Shown here one piece after another: positions 1 to 9,700 of a DNA stretch of 64,000 bases (the stretch's first letter is position 1; each line of letters starts with the position of its first letter). The notes under the pieces are model-generated. The model had not been told where the DNA came from. It did no database searches and saw nothing but the letters and a program-made list of their open reading frames with translations. A program made the translations under genes and the position numbers. Source of the DNA: Oceanobacillus piezotolerans (lineage in GTDB: Bacteria > Bacillota > Bacilli > Bacillales > Amphibacillaceae); NCBI RefSeq assembly GCF_003665065.1, contig NZ_RCHR01000003.1, forward strand, positions 1 to 64,000. The letters run 5' to 3'.

Positions 1-45
1 ATTTTATCAAAAGGTGTCCTTTTTGTTTACTTAAAAATGGCATAA

Positions 46-95
46 AAGGCGTGGGGCCTACAGTTTTATATTGTAAGCCCCACGCCTTATTTTTT
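46..95. terminator. Bidirectional hairpin terminator
   Basis: Inverted repeat AAGGCGTGGGGC (46-57) and GCCCCACGCCTT (77-88), flanked by T-rich DNA on both strands. It probably ends the DUF421 gene on the minus strand and an unseen plus-strand gene to the left. Confidence 0.8.
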
Positions 96-102
96 ATTCA
101 CT

Positions 103-122
103 GGGGTTTTGTCCCAGCCTCA
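103..122. repeat. Right-end remnant of repeat family R1
   Basis: The string TTTTGTCCCAGCCTC matches the right end of the copy at 13448-13581. No left half is seen nearby, so this is only an end fragment. Confidence 0.4.
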
Positions 123-177
123 TTATATTTATATATTCATGTAACTATAGCAAAACTTTTATACATTTTATAAAAAA

Positions 178-852
178 CTAATCATTCGTTTCTATAATAA
201 AACCATTTTCTTCGGACCATTCAGCATAGTAAATATTTGTTATGTCATCATACCCTCTTTTATTCATTTCATGGATTAACCATTCTTTATCTTTGCCAAT
301 AGATTTAAGAATCTTATACTCTATTTCCCCCTCATCAATCAGTAAATGAGATAGTGAGGATTCCCCAGAATGGATGTCCAGCATCTCAGCTGTCACAGCT
401 GACTCGGAATCCTTCTTCATCACACTTAATTGTCCACCTGGTTCTAAAATGGCATATTTCACTTCTTTTAATGAAAATATTCCTTGTTGTCTTAGAAGGG
501 ACCTGAGTTGTTCTAATTCTAGTTTATTTCTCTTAAGCGCTTTTATAACTAGTTCACCATTATCTACAATGATGGAAGGCTCTCCTTTTAATACGGGTCT
601 AAGAACTTCAAATTTCCTAATAATCATTTCAATGATATAGATGAGCAAGGCCCATAATGCAATAGTATAAAGAACTTCCCAGATGCTTACCAAATCATCA
701 TAAATAGATTCTTCGAGAAGTCCGCCAAGAACTAATAGATATACAAAATCGATTGGTGTTAATTGAGATAGTTCTTTTTTGCCTAATATACGGACAACGA
801 TAAGCAGTGCGAAAAGACCAAATATAACTTTTACAGTTATAGAAGTATCCAT
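178..852 (-). CDS. DUF421 (YetF/YrbG-type) membrane protein
   Basis: A 224-residue protein with hydrophobic N-terminal segments (about residues 6-22, 34-50 and 58-77), then a soluble domain with the DUF421 hallmarks: LGKKELSQLTPIDFV near residues 23-37, an RPVLKGEP stretch near 85-92 and the LRSLLRQQGI motif near 116-125. Members of the family are membrane proteins of unknown biochemical function found widely in Bacillaceae, several of them spore-associated. The ATG is preceded by AAGGAGG at good spacing. It stands alone, and the hairpin at 46-95 lies just downstream. Family assignment is strong; the function is unknown. Confidence 0.85.
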   Translation of the reverse strand: MDTSITVKVIFGLFALLIVVRILGKKELSQLTPIDFVYLLVLGGLLEESIYDDLVSIWEVLYTIALWALLIYIIEMIIRKFEVLRPVLKGEPSIIVDNGELVIKALKRNKLELEQLRSLLRQQGIFSLKEVKYAILEPGGQLSVMKKDSESAVTAEMLDIHSGESSLSHLLIDEGEIEYKILKSIGKDKEWLIHEMNKRGYDDITNIYYAEWSEENGFIIETND

Positions 853-1029
853 TTCACTTTCCTCCTTACTCTAGTATTCTATTTAATACCCCTCTTTTTA
901 CTTTCCAAACAACCTAGTTAGAGCTTGAATAAAATACTCTAATATAAATGAGGAAAATCTGACTAATTAATGCAGCACTAGTAATGTGTTATACTTGAGA
1001 AAATTAGGATTAAGTGATAGGTGAACCAA

Positions 1030-1701
1030 ATGAAGAGACTGTCAGATAGTATAGCAGAAGAAATTCTATCCATGATTACAATTGAAAAAAGATTCATCCC
1101 GGGAGATAAACTCCCAAATGAAATAGAGTTATCAGCTGAGCTTAATATTAGTAGAACAACATTGCGTGAAGCAATAAGAATATTGGTTACCAATGAAGTA
1201 TTAGAAATCAAGCGCGGTAGAGGAACCTATGTTAAAACAGATATGAATTTAAATCAAACGGTAAAGTCCTTACATGATCTCTCAAATGCTAGAATAAATG
1301 CAAAAGACTTGTATGAAATGCGTCTAATCTTTGAACCGGAAGCTGCATATTATGCGACGATACGAGCTAGTGATGCCGAATTGAACCGTATACTTGACTA
1401 TGGAAAGCAAATTGAACAAAAGATAAATCAAGGTAAGGATCGAACAGATGTAGAACAAAAATTTCATAAAACGATTGCTAAGGCTACCCATAATGAGTTT
1501 ATTGACAAACTAATGCCAGTTATTTTTCAAGCAATCGATAAAGGTGTCATATTATCTCAGCATAATGAAAGTGTTGTAAAAGATACGTTAAATGACCATA
1601 AGATGATTATGGAATTTATGAAGGCAAGAAATCCTGAAGGTGCAAGAAGTGCAATGAAGATTCATATTCTAAGAGCGATGAAGGATTTAGAGATGGAATA
1701 A
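1030..1701 (+). CDS. FadR-subfamily GntR transcriptional regulator
   Basis: The N-terminal winged helix-turn-helix covers roughly residues 8-70, with ELNISRTTLREAIRIL as the recognition region and GRGTYV closing the wing. An all-helical FCD-type effector domain follows (Arg and Glu of LYEMRLIFEPEAA, later His residues typical of metal or ligand contacts). I chose ATG at 1030 because AGGTGA sits 6 bases upstream; the in-frame GTG at 1021 overlaps that site. The next gene is ilvD, 105 bases downstream, behind its own promoter and a matching operator at 1728-1738. This suggests the regulator controls ilvD, and the ligand is probably a carboxylic or sugar acid (inference from the subfamily). Confidence 0.9.
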   Translation: MKRLSDSIAEEILSMITIEKRFIPGDKLPNEIELSAELNISRTTLREAIRILVTNEVLEIKRGRGTYVKTDMNLNQTVKSLHDLSNARINAKDLYEMRLIFEPEAAYYATIRASDAELNRILDYGKQIEQKINQGKDRTDVEQKFHKTIAKATHNEFIDKLMPVIFQAIDKGVILSQHNESVVKDTLNDHKMIMEFMKARNPEGARSAMKIHILRAMKDLEME

Positions 1702-1727
1702 AAAAATTATAAATATAAACACCCCGG

Positions 1728-1738
1728 TTGTCATACAA
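1728..1738 (+). promoter_or_regulatory. FadR-type operator upstream of ilvD
   Basis: TTGTCATACAA fits the FadR/GntR subfamily consensus TNGTNNNACNA exactly and lies 5 bases upstream of the -35 box. The flanks can also form a hairpin (AACACC...GGTGTT), but no T-run follows, so an operator is the better reading. Confidence 0.6.
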
Positions 1739-1743
1739 CGGTG

Positions 1744-1772
1744 TTGACATCAGACAACATAACATTTAAAAT
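1744..1772 (+). promoter_or_regulatory. Sigma-A promoter of ilvD
   Basis: Perfect -35 TTGACA at 1744-1749, 17-base spacer, -10 TAAAAT at 1767-1772. The start codon is at 1806, which leaves room for a short leader containing GGAGGG. Confidence 0.75.
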
Positions 1773-1805
1773 AGATTTAAAATTTAAAAATATGGAGGGA
1801 ATCAG

Positions 1806-3476
1806 ATGAGAAGTGACATGATTAAAATAGGGGTCGATCGTGCTCCTCACCGCAGTCTTTTATATGCAACTGGAAAAGTAAAGCCGAAAGATTTTGAAAA
1901 ACCCTTTATTGGTGTTTGTAACTCATACATAGATATTATTCCTGGTCATGTACATTTACGAGAGTTTGCTGACGTTGTGAAAGAAGCGATTATCGAAGCC
2001 GGGGGTATTCCTTTCGAATTTAATACAATCGGTGTGGATGATGGGATTGCAATGGGACATATTGGAATGCGTTATTCCCTGCCGAGTCGTGAACTCATTG
2101 CAGATTCCGCCGAAACAGTAATTAATGCGCACTGGTTTGATGGTGTATTCTATATCCCAAACTGTGACAAGATTACGCCAGGTATGCTGATGGCGGCTGC
2201 TCGTACGAATGTCCCTTCCGTATTTGTTTCCGGTGGACCGATGGAAGCTGGAGTAAGTGCAACAGGGAAACAAATTTCTTTAACCTCTGTATTTGAAGGT
2301 GTTGGTGCCCATAAATCAGGGAACATGTCTGCCGATGAACTCTTAGATATTGAGATGAATGCTTGTCCAACATGTGGTTCCTGTTCGGGTATGTTTACTG
2401 CGAATTCAATGAACTGTTTAATGGAAATGCTGGGTGTAGCACTTCCTGGGAATGGTACCATTGTTGCTACAAGTGAAAAGCGTAAAGAATTAGTCCGTGA
2501 AGCAGCGAAACAATTAGTTCGTATGATTAAAGAAGATGTGAAACCGCGTGATATTATTACAAAAGAAGCGATTGATGATGCATTCGCACTTGATATGGCA
2601 ATGGGCGGATCGACAAATACCGTCCTTCATACATTAGCAATTGCGAAAGAAGCGGGAATTGATTACGACTTACAGGATATTAATAAGGTTGCAGAAAGAG
2701 TGCCATATTTAGCCAAAATAATGCCTGCATCTGATATTTCAATGGATGATATCAATAAAGCTGGTGGAGTAGAATCAATTATTAATGAACTAACCAAAAT
2801 CCCGGGAGCAATTCACCCAGAAAGAATAACGATTTCTGGTAAAACAATGGGTGATCTTGTAAAAGATCATCATATAAAAGACCCAAATGTGATTCGCACA
2901 AAAGACAACCCATATAGTCCTGTCGGAGGTTTATCTGTATTGTATGGAAATATTGCTCCAGAGGGCTCTGTGATTAAAGTAGGGGCAGTGGATCCATCGA
3001 TTAAAACATTTACTGGGGAAGCAATTGTCTTTGATTCACAAGATGAGGCTCAAGAAGCGATAGACAATGGTATCGTACAGGAAGGTCACGTTGTCGTTAT
3101 TCGCTATGAAGGACCAAAAGGCGGACCTGGTATGCCAGAAATGCTAGCACCTACCTCAGCTATAATGGGTCGTGGACTTGGAACGAAAGTGGCGTTAATT
3201 ACAGATGGGCGCTTTAGTGGTGCATCTCGTGGTATTTCAATCGGTCACATTTCACCAGAAGCTGCAGAAGGCGGTCCAATTGCGCTAATTGAAAATGGCG
3301 ATATTATCGAAATTGACTTACCAAGCCGGACAATGAATGTTAAAGTGTCGGAAGAAGAATTCACAGAACGACGTAAGAACCTGAAGCCATTTGAACCAAA
3401 AATCAAAACAGGATGGTTAGCAAGATATTCTAAACTTGTCATGAATGCCTCTAAAGGTGGCATTATGAGTATTTAA
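1806..3476 (+). CDS. ilvD: Dihydroxy-acid dehydratase (IlvD/Edd family)
   Basis: At 556 residues this is the normal length for Bacillaceae IlvD, which dehydrates 2,3-dihydroxy-isovalerate and 2,3-dihydroxy-3-methylvalerate in branched-chain amino-acid synthesis using an iron-sulfur cluster. Cluster and active-site signatures are present: NCDKITPGM near residue 118, [18 protein letters not shown] near 187-204, and [12 protein letters not shown] in the C-terminal domain. GGAGGG precedes the ATG. It is not beside ilvB, ilvC or leu genes but follows a FadR-type regulator and has a FadR-type operator, which is unusual for a biosynthetic ilvD. Sugar-acid dehydratases share this fold, so a catabolic paralogue is possible. 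The symbol rests on family and length only. Confidence 0.85.
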   Translation: MRSDMIKIGVDRAPHRSLLYATGKVKPKDFEKPFIGVCNSYIDIIPGHVHLREFADVVKEAIIEAGGIPFEFNTIGVDDGIAMGHIGMRYSLPSRELIADSAETVINAHWFDGVFYIPNCDKITPGMLMAAARTNVPSVFVSGGPMEAGVSATGKQISLTSVFEGVGAHKSGNMSADELLDIEMNACPTCGSCSGMFTANSMNCLMEMLGVALPGNGTIVATSEKRKELVREAAKQLVRMIKEDVKPRDIITKEAIDDAFALDMAMGGSTNTVLHTLAIAKEAGIDYDLQDINKVAERVPYLAKIMPASDISMDDINKAGGVESIINELTKIPGAIHPERITISGKTMGDLVKDHHIKDPNVIRTKDNPYSPVGGLSVLYGNIAPEGSVIKVGAVDPSIKTFTGEAIVFDSQDEAQEAIDNGIVQEGHVVVIRYEGPKGGPGMPEMLAPTSAIMGRGLGTKVALITDGRFSGASRGISIGHISPEAAEGGPIALIENGDIIEIDLPSRTMNVKVSEEEFTERRKNLKPFEPKIKTGWLARYSKLVMNASKGGIMSI

Positions 3477-3506
3477 TTTGATAGTTTAATAGATTATGGA
3501 TGAATG

Positions 3507-3540
3507 TACCCCTTTCTCGTCTCGATGAGAAAGGGGTATT
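3507..3540. terminator. Terminator between ilvD and LysR gene
   Basis: TACCCCTTTCTC (3507-3518) pairs with GAGAAAGGGGTA (3527-3538). The two genes converge here, so it likely serves both. Confidence 0.8.
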
Positions 3541-3562
3541 TAGATATATCTTTTTGTCTCGA

Positions 3563-4447
3563 TTAATGCACTTCTTTATACTTATGATTAATAATAGAGT
3601 AGATGATTTTCTTTGATAGCTTTTGAATCTGGGTATTTTTACGGTATTGGACGTAGACTTTATTGGGTATTTGCTGAAGTTCAGGGATGGATCTAATAGC
3701 AATACTTTCCGCATAGCGTTTGTCCATTCCGAGTTCAGGAATTATACCGATTCCAATTCTATTCATAACTGCTTGCATAAGCATTTCATTGTTGTCAAGG
3801 TCAATCCGTGTTGTTGGCTGGATACCAAGCAATTGCCGATCAATCAAATTCCATAATGTTGATTTTCTTCGATAGCTCAGTATGGTCTCCCCGCATAAAT
3901 CCTTTAATTGTATTACTTGTTTCTTCGCTAAAGGATGGTTCTTAGGTAAGACAACGATAAGTGGATTATCAAACAAAGGTTCCGAAACTATATCCTTTTT
4001 ATTGGTTAACACATTTCTTGTGAAAACTAAATCCAACTCACCAGCTAACACCATATCGCTTAAGTTAACAGAATCAAACCCCTCCTTTACCTGAATATCC
4101 ATGTCACCTGCAGATTGAATGGTTTTTAGCATTTCAACAATAAATGAATAGGAGTAGCCAGGGGAGAAGCCTACCTTAATAACAGGCTCTTTCATTAAGC
4201 CAGAGATTTCTTTGGAGTGTTTCATATAGATGAGGATATTTTTTGCATATTCCATGAATACATTGCCTTCTTTTGTTAAGAAAATTTCATGCCCAATACG
4301 CTTGAATAACTCACATTGCAAGATTTCTTCTAAATTCTTAAGCCGAGATGTAATCGTTGGTTGCGTTACGTTTAGCACTGCGGCAGCTTTTGAAAAACTT
4401 CGGTACGTTGCGACTGTCAGAAATGTTTCTATTTGACTCTCATTCAT
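3563..4447 (-). CDS. LysR-family transcriptional regulator
   Basis: The N-terminal winged helix-turn-helix begins MNESQIETFLTVA, with KAAAVLNVTQPTITSRLKNL as the DNA-binding helix pair. A periplasmic-binding-protein-like effector domain follows from about residue 90. I start it at ATG 4447 because AGGAGG lies 7 bases upstream; an upstream in-frame TTG at 4477 has no such site. It is divergent from the SDR gene that opens the aromatic catabolic cluster (start 4744). LysR regulators usually control the divergent operon and themselves, so this is the likely activator of the cluster, responding to an aromatic intermediate (inference). Confidence 0.9.
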   Translation of the reverse strand: MNESQIETFLTVATYRSFSKAAAVLNVTQPTITSRLKNLEEILQCELFKRIGHEIFLTKEGNVFMEYAKNILIYMKHSKEISGLMKEPVIKVGFSPGYSYSFIVEMLKTIQSAGDMDIQVKEGFDSVNLSDMVLAGELDLVFTRNVLTNKKDIVSEPLFDNPLIVVLPKNHPLAKKQVIQLKDLCGETILSYRRKSTLWNLIDRQLLGIQPTTRIDLDNNEMLMQAVMNRIGIGIIPELGMDKRYAESIAIRSIPELQQIPNKVYVQYRKNTQIQKLSKKIIYSIINHKYKEVH

Positions 4448-4628
4448 CCTATATCCTCCTGTGATTAGGTTTGTCAAACAACTGATAGTAAGCGTTTACA
4501 AAGTTGTGTTTTTTTAAGTGTCTTCTTAGAATTTTTAATTACCAGAATAATCCTATTATATAGCATCTTCTAATAAAAAGGTTATAAAATGTTTTTTGGA
4601 ATTGGTCAAAAAATCAAAAAATATTTAA

Positions 4629-4658
4629 TTGGAGTTCCGATGGACCCTTTACTATAAT
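4629..4658 (+). promoter_or_regulatory. Putative promoter of the aromatic cluster
   Basis: TTGGAG at 4629-4634, 18-base spacer, TATAAT at 4653-4658. The weak -35 box is what one expects of a LysR-activated promoter. It lies 85 bases before the first gene, in the divergent intergenic region. Confidence 0.5.
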
Positions 4659-4743
4659 GAATACCAAGCAAGGATATAACGTCCTTTTATAGCCTATAAG
4701 TTATTGAAAGGGATTACAAAAGGATAGAGAGGAGTATTAGCAT

Positions 4744-5520
4744 ATGGAGGATGTTTTATTAAGCGAAACGCTTAAAGGAAAAGTCGCTATTGTGACAGGA
4801 TCAGCCCGAGGAATAGGGCAAGCCATCGCATTAAAATTAGCTAAATCAGGGGCCCATGTTGTGGTCAGTGGAACGAATGAAGAACGTACCAGAAAAGCAG
4901 CAGAGGAGATACAAGGGCATGTGAATTCAGAGATTACTTATTATGCTGGAGATCTTTCTATTGAAGAAAATGTCCAATCGATGGTGGATCAGACAATCCA
5001 ACGTTATGGTAAAGTTGATATCCTGATTAATAATGCAGGTGGCGGCGTGATTTTACCTTTCTTAGAACAGACACCGGATACACTTAGAAAGACAATTGAC
5101 CGTAATCTATGGACAACTATTTGGTCTTGCTACAAAGTTCTTCCCCATATGGTGGATGCCAAGTTTGGCAGGATAATTAATGTCGGTGCAGATTCAGTGC
5201 GAAATGGGCTGTGGGACCATGCGGCATATAATGCGGCAAAAGGTGGTGTGCATGCGATGACAACAGGCCTTGCCAGAGAGTTCGCCAAATATGATATTAC
5301 TGTTAATACCGTCGCTCCGCCAGCAGTAGATTGCGAGGCCTTAGATGCGATTCGTGATCGTGATTCCGAATTAGTCGACAAATATATTCAAATCATTCCT
5401 AAGGGAAGAGCGGCGGCAGTAGAGGAAGTTGCAGATGCTGTCTGGTATCTGGCGACAGAAGGTGCAAGCTTTATTACTGGGCAAGTGATCAGTGTAAATG
5501 GCGGCAGTAATATGTTGTAA
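4744..5520 (+). CDS. SDR-family dehydrogenase of aromatic cluster
   Basis: A 258-residue classical short-chain dehydrogenase. The nucleotide-binding TGSARGIG motif is at residues 18-25, NNAGG at 96-100, the structural Asn near 121, Ser151, and the catalytic YNAAK at 162-166. It closes with ITGQVISVNGG, typical of the family. GAGGAG lies 9 bases before ATG. It is the first gene of a run that continues with a Rieske dioxygenase, reductase and extradiol dioxygenase, so the expected job is to oxidise the cis-dihydrodiol made by the dioxygenase to a catechol with NAD+. The precise substrate cannot be read from the sequence. Confidence 0.85.
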   Translation: MEDVLLSETLKGKVAIVTGSARGIGQAIALKLAKSGAHVVVSGTNEERTRKAAEEIQGHVNSEITYYAGDLSIEENVQSMVDQTIQRYGKVDILINNAGGGVILPFLEQTPDTLRKTIDRNLWTTIWSCYKVLPHMVDAKFGRIINVGADSVRNGLWDHAAYNAAKGGVHAMTTGLAREFAKYDITVNTVAPPAVDCEALDAIRDRDSELVDKYIQIIPKGRAAAVEEVADAVWYLATEGASFITGQVISVNGGSNML

Positions 5521-5555
5521 TAGCGTTTACTAAAAAATGAAAGGAAGGTACTTAA

Positions 5556-6833
5556 ATGAATAGCTTTGTCATTGATGATAAAGAAAAGAGTGAATTTCTT
5601 GTTCACCGCAGTGTATTTACGGAACGCGAAATTTTAGCAAGAGAACGGGCAGAGATATTTAACAAATGCTGGTTATTCATCGGACATGAGTCAGAGTTAA
5701 AAGAACTAGGTGATTACAAGCGAAAAAAAGTTGGCGGAAGAAATCTGCTGTTTGTTCGAAGTCAGGATGGAGAAATTCGAGCACTATACAATACATGTCC
5801 ACATCGTGGTGCATTGGTTTGTCGTGAGAATGAAGGGAACTCTCGGGTATTTCGTTGCTTTTACCATGCGTGGAGCTTTACTAATGACGGCAATCTTGTT
5901 GGAATGCCTGGAAAAGATGGATTCCCAGAAGATTTTAATGCTGAAGGTACGAAGAATATGAAAGCGGTTAAAAGAGTGGAAAGCTATCGAGGTTTTGTTT
6001 TCGTAAACTTTGATGATCATGCTATTTCCTTAGATGAATACCTGGGTAATGCAAAAGAATACATTGATTTGGTTGCAGATCAGTCAGATGCAGGGCTCGA
6101 GGTTTTAGGTGGCGTCCAGCAATACAGTGTTCGTGCGAATTGGAAGCTGCTGGCAGAAAATAGTGTGGATCTTTATCACGGAATGCCAACACATAAAACC
6201 TACTTTGATATTAAGCAGGAACAAGACCCTAATTTGAAAAGGGTTCGCTTAGAAGGACATGGTCGTGAACTGGGTAATGGACATGGAGTCATGGAATATG
6301 TAGCACCGTGGGGTCGCCCAATTGCACAATGGACGCCGATATGGGATGAAAAATTAAAAGAAGACATGGAGAAGATAAAAGCGCGTCTAAAAGAAAAATA
6401 TGGAGAGGAAAGAGCTGAACGTATTACAAACTACAACCGTAATATCCTTATTTTTCCGAATCTTGTAATTAATGACATTATGGCTGTTACAGCAAGAACG
6501 TTTTATCCGACCTCGCCTGGCTATATGGAGGTAACTGGTTATGCACTTGCCCCAGTAGGAGAGCCTGAGGATCATCGTCTAGCAAGAAACAATAATTTCC
6601 TGGAGTTTTTAGGGCCTGGTGGGTTTGCTACACCTGACGATAACGAGGCATTAGAACTTTGCCAAGAAGCCTATACAAATAACTCAGAAGTAGAATGGAA
6701 TGATATTTCTAAAGGAATGATTCGTGAGGAAAATGCAATGGCAACAGACGAATTACAAATGCGAGCTTTTTGGAGGCAATATAAGAAGATTATTAAACCA
6801 TCCATGATGGAAGAGGAGGTAACGATGAAATGA
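5556..6833 (+). CDS. Rieske ring-hydroxylating dioxygenase, alpha subunit
   Basis: 425 residues. The Rieske [2Fe-2S] ligands are visible as C81-P-H83 and C101-F-Y-H104. The catalytic non-heme iron site follows: the E201-N202 and D205 region with H208-X4-H213, and an Asp at 361 or 362 as third ligand. This is the catalytic subunit of an alpha/beta dioxygenase that adds both atoms of O2 to an aromatic ring to give a cis-dihydrodiol. AAGGAAGG precedes the ATG, and its end overlaps the beta subunit by 4 bases, showing translational coupling. Electrons probably come from the ferredoxin (11036) and reductase (7328) in the same cluster. The substrate is unknown; benzoate-, biphenyl- and phthalate-type enzymes all share these motifs. 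Confidence 0.93.
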   Translation: MNSFVIDDKEKSEFLVHRSVFTEREILARERAEIFNKCWLFIGHESELKELGDYKRKKVGGRNLLFVRSQDGEIRALYNTCPHRGALVCRENEGNSRVFRCFYHAWSFTNDGNLVGMPGKDGFPEDFNAEGTKNMKAVKRVESYRGFVFVNFDDHAISLDEYLGNAKEYIDLVADQSDAGLEVLGGVQQYSVRANWKLLAENSVDLYHGMPTHKTYFDIKQEQDPNLKRVRLEGHGRELGNGHGVMEYVAPWGRPIAQWTPIWDEKLKEDMEKIKARLKEKYGEERAERITNYNRNILIFPNLVINDIMAVTARTFYPTSPGYMEVTGYALAPVGEPEDHRLARNNNFLEFLGPGGFATPDDNEALELCQEAYTNNSEVEWNDISKGMIREENAMATDELQMRAFWRQYKKIIKPSMMEEEVTMK

Positions 6834-7309
6834 CAGTAACACGCCAAAATGTCGTTGACTTCCTCTATCACGAAGCAAACTTACTAGATGAATGGAAGCT
6901 ATTAGAATGGGCAGAGCTTTTTACTGATGATGCCAGCTATACCGTCCCACCGATTTATGAGCCAGATGCAGATGCAACAAGATCTTTATTTTATATACAT
7001 GATGACCGGGATAGGATTCAAAAGCGAGCAGAACGGCTTCTGAAAAAGGAAGCCCATGTGGAGTATCCCCATTCCACTACCATTCGAAACTATCATAATG
7101 TTTTAGTACAAGACTTAGATCAAGACACGATCAAGGTGCTTTGTAATTTCACAACCTATCGAACCAAACGGGAAGTATTAGATAGCTTCATAGGGAAACA
7201 ACAGTTTGAAATTGTAAGCCAGGATGGCAAGTTGAGAATAAAGAAGAAGAAGGTCATCCTCCATTTAGATAGCTTACGACCACAGGGGAAAATTAGCTTA
7301 ATTCTGTAG
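6830..7309 (+). CDS. Ring-hydroxylating dioxygenase, beta subunit
   Basis: 159 residues of the SnoaL/NTF2-like cone fold used by beta subunits of Rieske dioxygenases. Characteristic pieces are the N-terminal FLYHEANLLDEWKLLEWAEL stretch, FTDDASYTVPP near residues 31-41, and the later YRTKREVLDSFIGKQQFEI-type strand segment near 105. Its ATG overlaps the alpha stop codon (ATGA), with GGAGGT at 6815-6820. It has no catalytic role itself but stabilises the alpha3beta3 hexamer and can shape substrate choice. Confidence 0.9.
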   Translation: MTVTRQNVVDFLYHEANLLDEWKLLEWAELFTDDASYTVPPIYEPDADATRSLFYIHDDRDRIQKRAERLLKKEAHVEYPHSTTIRNYHNVLVQDLDQDTIKVLCNFTTYRTKREVLDSFIGKQQFEIVSQDGKLRIKKKKVILHLDSLRPQGKISLIL

Positions 7310-7327
7310 GGAAAGTGGGGTCTATAG

Positions 7328-8344
7328 ATGAAGGTCTATGACATTACAATTATTGGCGGCGGACCGGTAGGCTTGTTTACAGCCTTCTATGCCGGAATGC
7401 GTCAAGCATCAGTAAAGATTATAGAGAGTCTGCCAGAATTAGGGGGTCAGCTTACTGCACTTTATCCGGACAAATATGTATATGATGTTGCTGGTTTTAA
7501 GGAAATAAAGGCAGGAGAGCTTGTTGGTCGGTTAACTGAGCAGATGAGTCAATTTCAACCAGACATTTGCACAGGAGAAGAGGTTCAAGAGGTTGAGAAA
7601 AGTGAGGATTATTTTACAATTACGACAAGCAAAGATGTGCATTATTCTAAAACCATTATTATCACAGCCGGAAATGGCGCGTTTAAGCCACGTACGATGA
7701 ATCTTCCGCGTGAAGAAGAGTTTGAAGAAATGAACTTACATTATCGGATTCAGAGTTTACAGGACTTCAAGGATAAGCAGGTTGTTATTTTCGGAGGTGG
7801 AGATTCAGCTGTTGATTGGGCATTAATGCTGGAGAAAATTGCTGCAAAGGTAACGATTGTACATCGCAGAGATCGGTTTCGTGCACACGAGCATAGTGTC
7901 CAACGTATGAAGGAATCGAATGTAGAAATTGTCACACCTTTTGTGCCCAAAAAAATCATAGGTTCAGAGCGAATTAATGAGGTGGAGATCGTTCAGGCTG
8001 GTGGCGAAGAAACACGAAGGTTAGAGGCAGATGAATTTCTTGTTAACTATGGGTTTATCTCGAATCTAGGACCAATTAATGATTGGCAGTTACACATTGA
8101 GAAAAATTGTATTGTTGTTAATTCTCGAGCGGAAACCAATATTCCGGGAATCTATGCAGTTGGTGATATTTCAACATATCCTGGAAAGGTCAAACTAATG
8201 GCAACGGGTTTTGGAGAGGCGCCTATAGCTGTAAGCAATGCAAAGGTGTTCATCAACCCTGAAGAATCTCTGCACGGTGCACATAGCACGTCGATTATGA
8301 GTAGAAAGAATAATAAACAAAAGAAAGCTAGAGTACTAAGCTAA
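7328..8344 (+). CDS. Thioredoxin-reductase-like ferredoxin-NAD(P)+ reductase
   Basis: 338 residues with an FAD-binding GGGPVG motif at 10-15, an NAD(P)-binding [10 protein letters not shown] motif near 156-165, and the C-terminal FAD contact region [21 protein letters not shown]. There is no CxxC redox pair, which separates it from true thioredoxin reductase and matches the YumC-type ferredoxin reductases of Bacillota. It sits between the dioxygenase subunits and the extradiol enzyme, 18 bases after the beta subunit. It is therefore the likely electron source for the dioxygenase through the ferredoxin at 11036. The housekeeping copy is presumably elsewhere. Confidence 0.85.
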   Translation: MKVYDITIIGGGPVGLFTAFYAGMRQASVKIIESLPELGGQLTALYPDKYVYDVAGFKEIKAGELVGRLTEQMSQFQPDICTGEEVQEVEKSEDYFTITTSKDVHYSKTIIITAGNGAFKPRTMNLPREEEFEEMNLHYRIQSLQDFKDKQVVIFGGGDSAVDWALMLEKIAAKVTIVHRRDRFRAHEHSVQRMKESNVEIVTPFVPKKIIGSERINEVEIVQAGGEETRRLEADEFLVNYGFISNLGPINDWQLHIEKNCIVVNSRAETNIPGIYAVGDISTYPGKVKLMATGFGEAPIAVSNAKVFINPEESLHGAHSTSIMSRKNNKQKKARVLS

Positions 8345-8368
8345 TAAAAATATTGGGAGGTTTAATAG

Positions 8369-9376
8369 ATGGCAAAGGTAACAGAAGAAATAGTAAAACA
8401 ATCAGCAGAAGAAAGGTTAGCAAAATATTTACGTACAGTAGCACATTTGGGACACGTGGAAATTACAGTAACGAATTTTGAAGCATCCTTGGACTTTTTT
8501 ACAGATATTATGGGTCTCGTAGTAACGGAAATAGAAGGGGACCGAGCATATTTGCGAGCTTGGCAGGATTTCGACCACCATACACTTATTCTTCAGGCTT
8601 CCAACGTATCCCAAGTAAAGCATATGGCATGGAGAGTAAGCTCAGATGAATCTTTAAAGCTGTTTGAAAAGCAATTAAAGGATATGAATATTGATTTTAC
8701 TTGGGTAGATGGAGGTACAAAAAAAGCGATAGGAGATGCTATCCAATTTAAATCTCCAAGTGGGTTGCCAATAGAATTGTATTGGGAAAAAGAGAAATTC
8801 TTGACAGAAGATTTAAATCTTATTTCGAAACTGCCAAGTCATCCAAGTAAATTCCGTATGCATGGCGTATCACCGCGCCGGTTTGACCATGTGAATTTAT
8901 TGGTTGACGATGTGAAAAAGGAGCAGGAATGGTGGACAAATCTCTTAGGAATTCATCATCGATACTATATTAAAAACCAGGAGGACGTACGCTTAGGATC
9001 TTGGTTAAGTCGTACGAATATTGCCCATGAAGTTGCTTTAATGCGTAACTCCAATCAAAATGGTTCAAAGTTCCATCATTTGGCTTACTATCTGGATTCT
9101 CCGGATGAGCTGATTCGGGCTGCAAATATTATGGCAGAGAATGAGATCCAAATTGAATGGGGTCCAGGAAAGCACGGCACAAGTGGAGCGCAATTTATCT
9201 ATGTGTTTGAGCCGTCAGGTCACCGAGTAGAAATTTGGACAGGAGGATTCCTAATATTTTCTCCAGATTGGGAAGCAATTGAGTGGGAGTCCAGCGTCGG
9301 CAAGCTTGGCTTAGAAATGTGGGGAAGCACACCTCCAGAATCGTATTTCACATATGGAACGAAAATTGGAGAATAG
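8369..9376 (+). CDS. Extradiol (catechol 2,3-dioxygenase type) ring-cleavage enzyme
   Basis: 335 residues made of two vicinal-oxygen-chelate modules (about residues 25-140 and 168-300). The iron ligands of type I extradiol dioxygenases are visible in the C-terminal module: H174 in RRFDHVNLLVD, H236/H237 in KFHHLAYYLD and E288 in GHRVEIWTGG. The enzyme opens a catechol next to the two hydroxyls to give a coloured semialdehyde or keto-acid. GGGAGG precedes ATG. It is the fifth gene of the cluster. The hydrolase or dehydrogenase that normally acts next is not in the window, apart from the ACMSD-like gene at 9901. Confidence 0.9.
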   Translation: MAKVTEEIVKQSAEERLAKYLRTVAHLGHVEITVTNFEASLDFFTDIMGLVVTEIEGDRAYLRAWQDFDHHTLILQASNVSQVKHMAWRVSSDESLKLFEKQLKDMNIDFTWVDGGTKKAIGDAIQFKSPSGLPIELYWEKEKFLTEDLNLISKLPSHPSKFRMHGVSPRRFDHVNLLVDDVKKEQEWWTNLLGIHHRYYIKNQEDVRLGSWLSRTNIAHEVALMRNSNQNGSKFHHLAYYLDSPDELIRAANIMAENEIQIEWGPGKHGTSGAQFIYVFEPSGHRVEIWTGGFLIFSPDWEAIEWESSVGKLGLEMWGSTPPESYFTYGTKIGE

Positions 9377-9526
9377 AGGAATAGAGTTGGACCGTGTCTG
9401 CTCAATACCTTGTTTGGATGAGAGCTATTTTCATATTGATTTATGGAAGGACATAAATAGGAGAGTTTTGAGTATTATAATTCAGTATTTAGCATATAAC
9501 CCGGGAAACACCTTTTAATTATGCGC

Positions 9527-9652
9527 TTGATTTCCGCTGCGGGCAGTCGCTTTCCGCGGGCGGCTGGTGAGCCTCCTCGTGCTATCGCACTTGCGGGGTC
9601 TCACCTAGGCCTGTCCTCCCGCAGGAGTCGACTGCCCTCCGCTCCAATCACT
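9527..9652 (-). repeat. Repeat R1 core, inverted copy inside aromatic cluster
   Basis: Read on the minus strand it contains GACTCCTGCGGGA, GAGACCCCGCAAG, CGAGGAGGCTCA and CCGCGGAAAGCGA in that order, the same string of blocks as the copies at 9701-9846 and 25014-25256. GC content is far above the surroundings. With the next copy it forms an inverted pair. Confidence 0.8.
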
Positions 9653-9700
9653 TTATATGTAGAGTAGTGTTTCCCTAACATGTCAAAGATTAAAGAAGCA

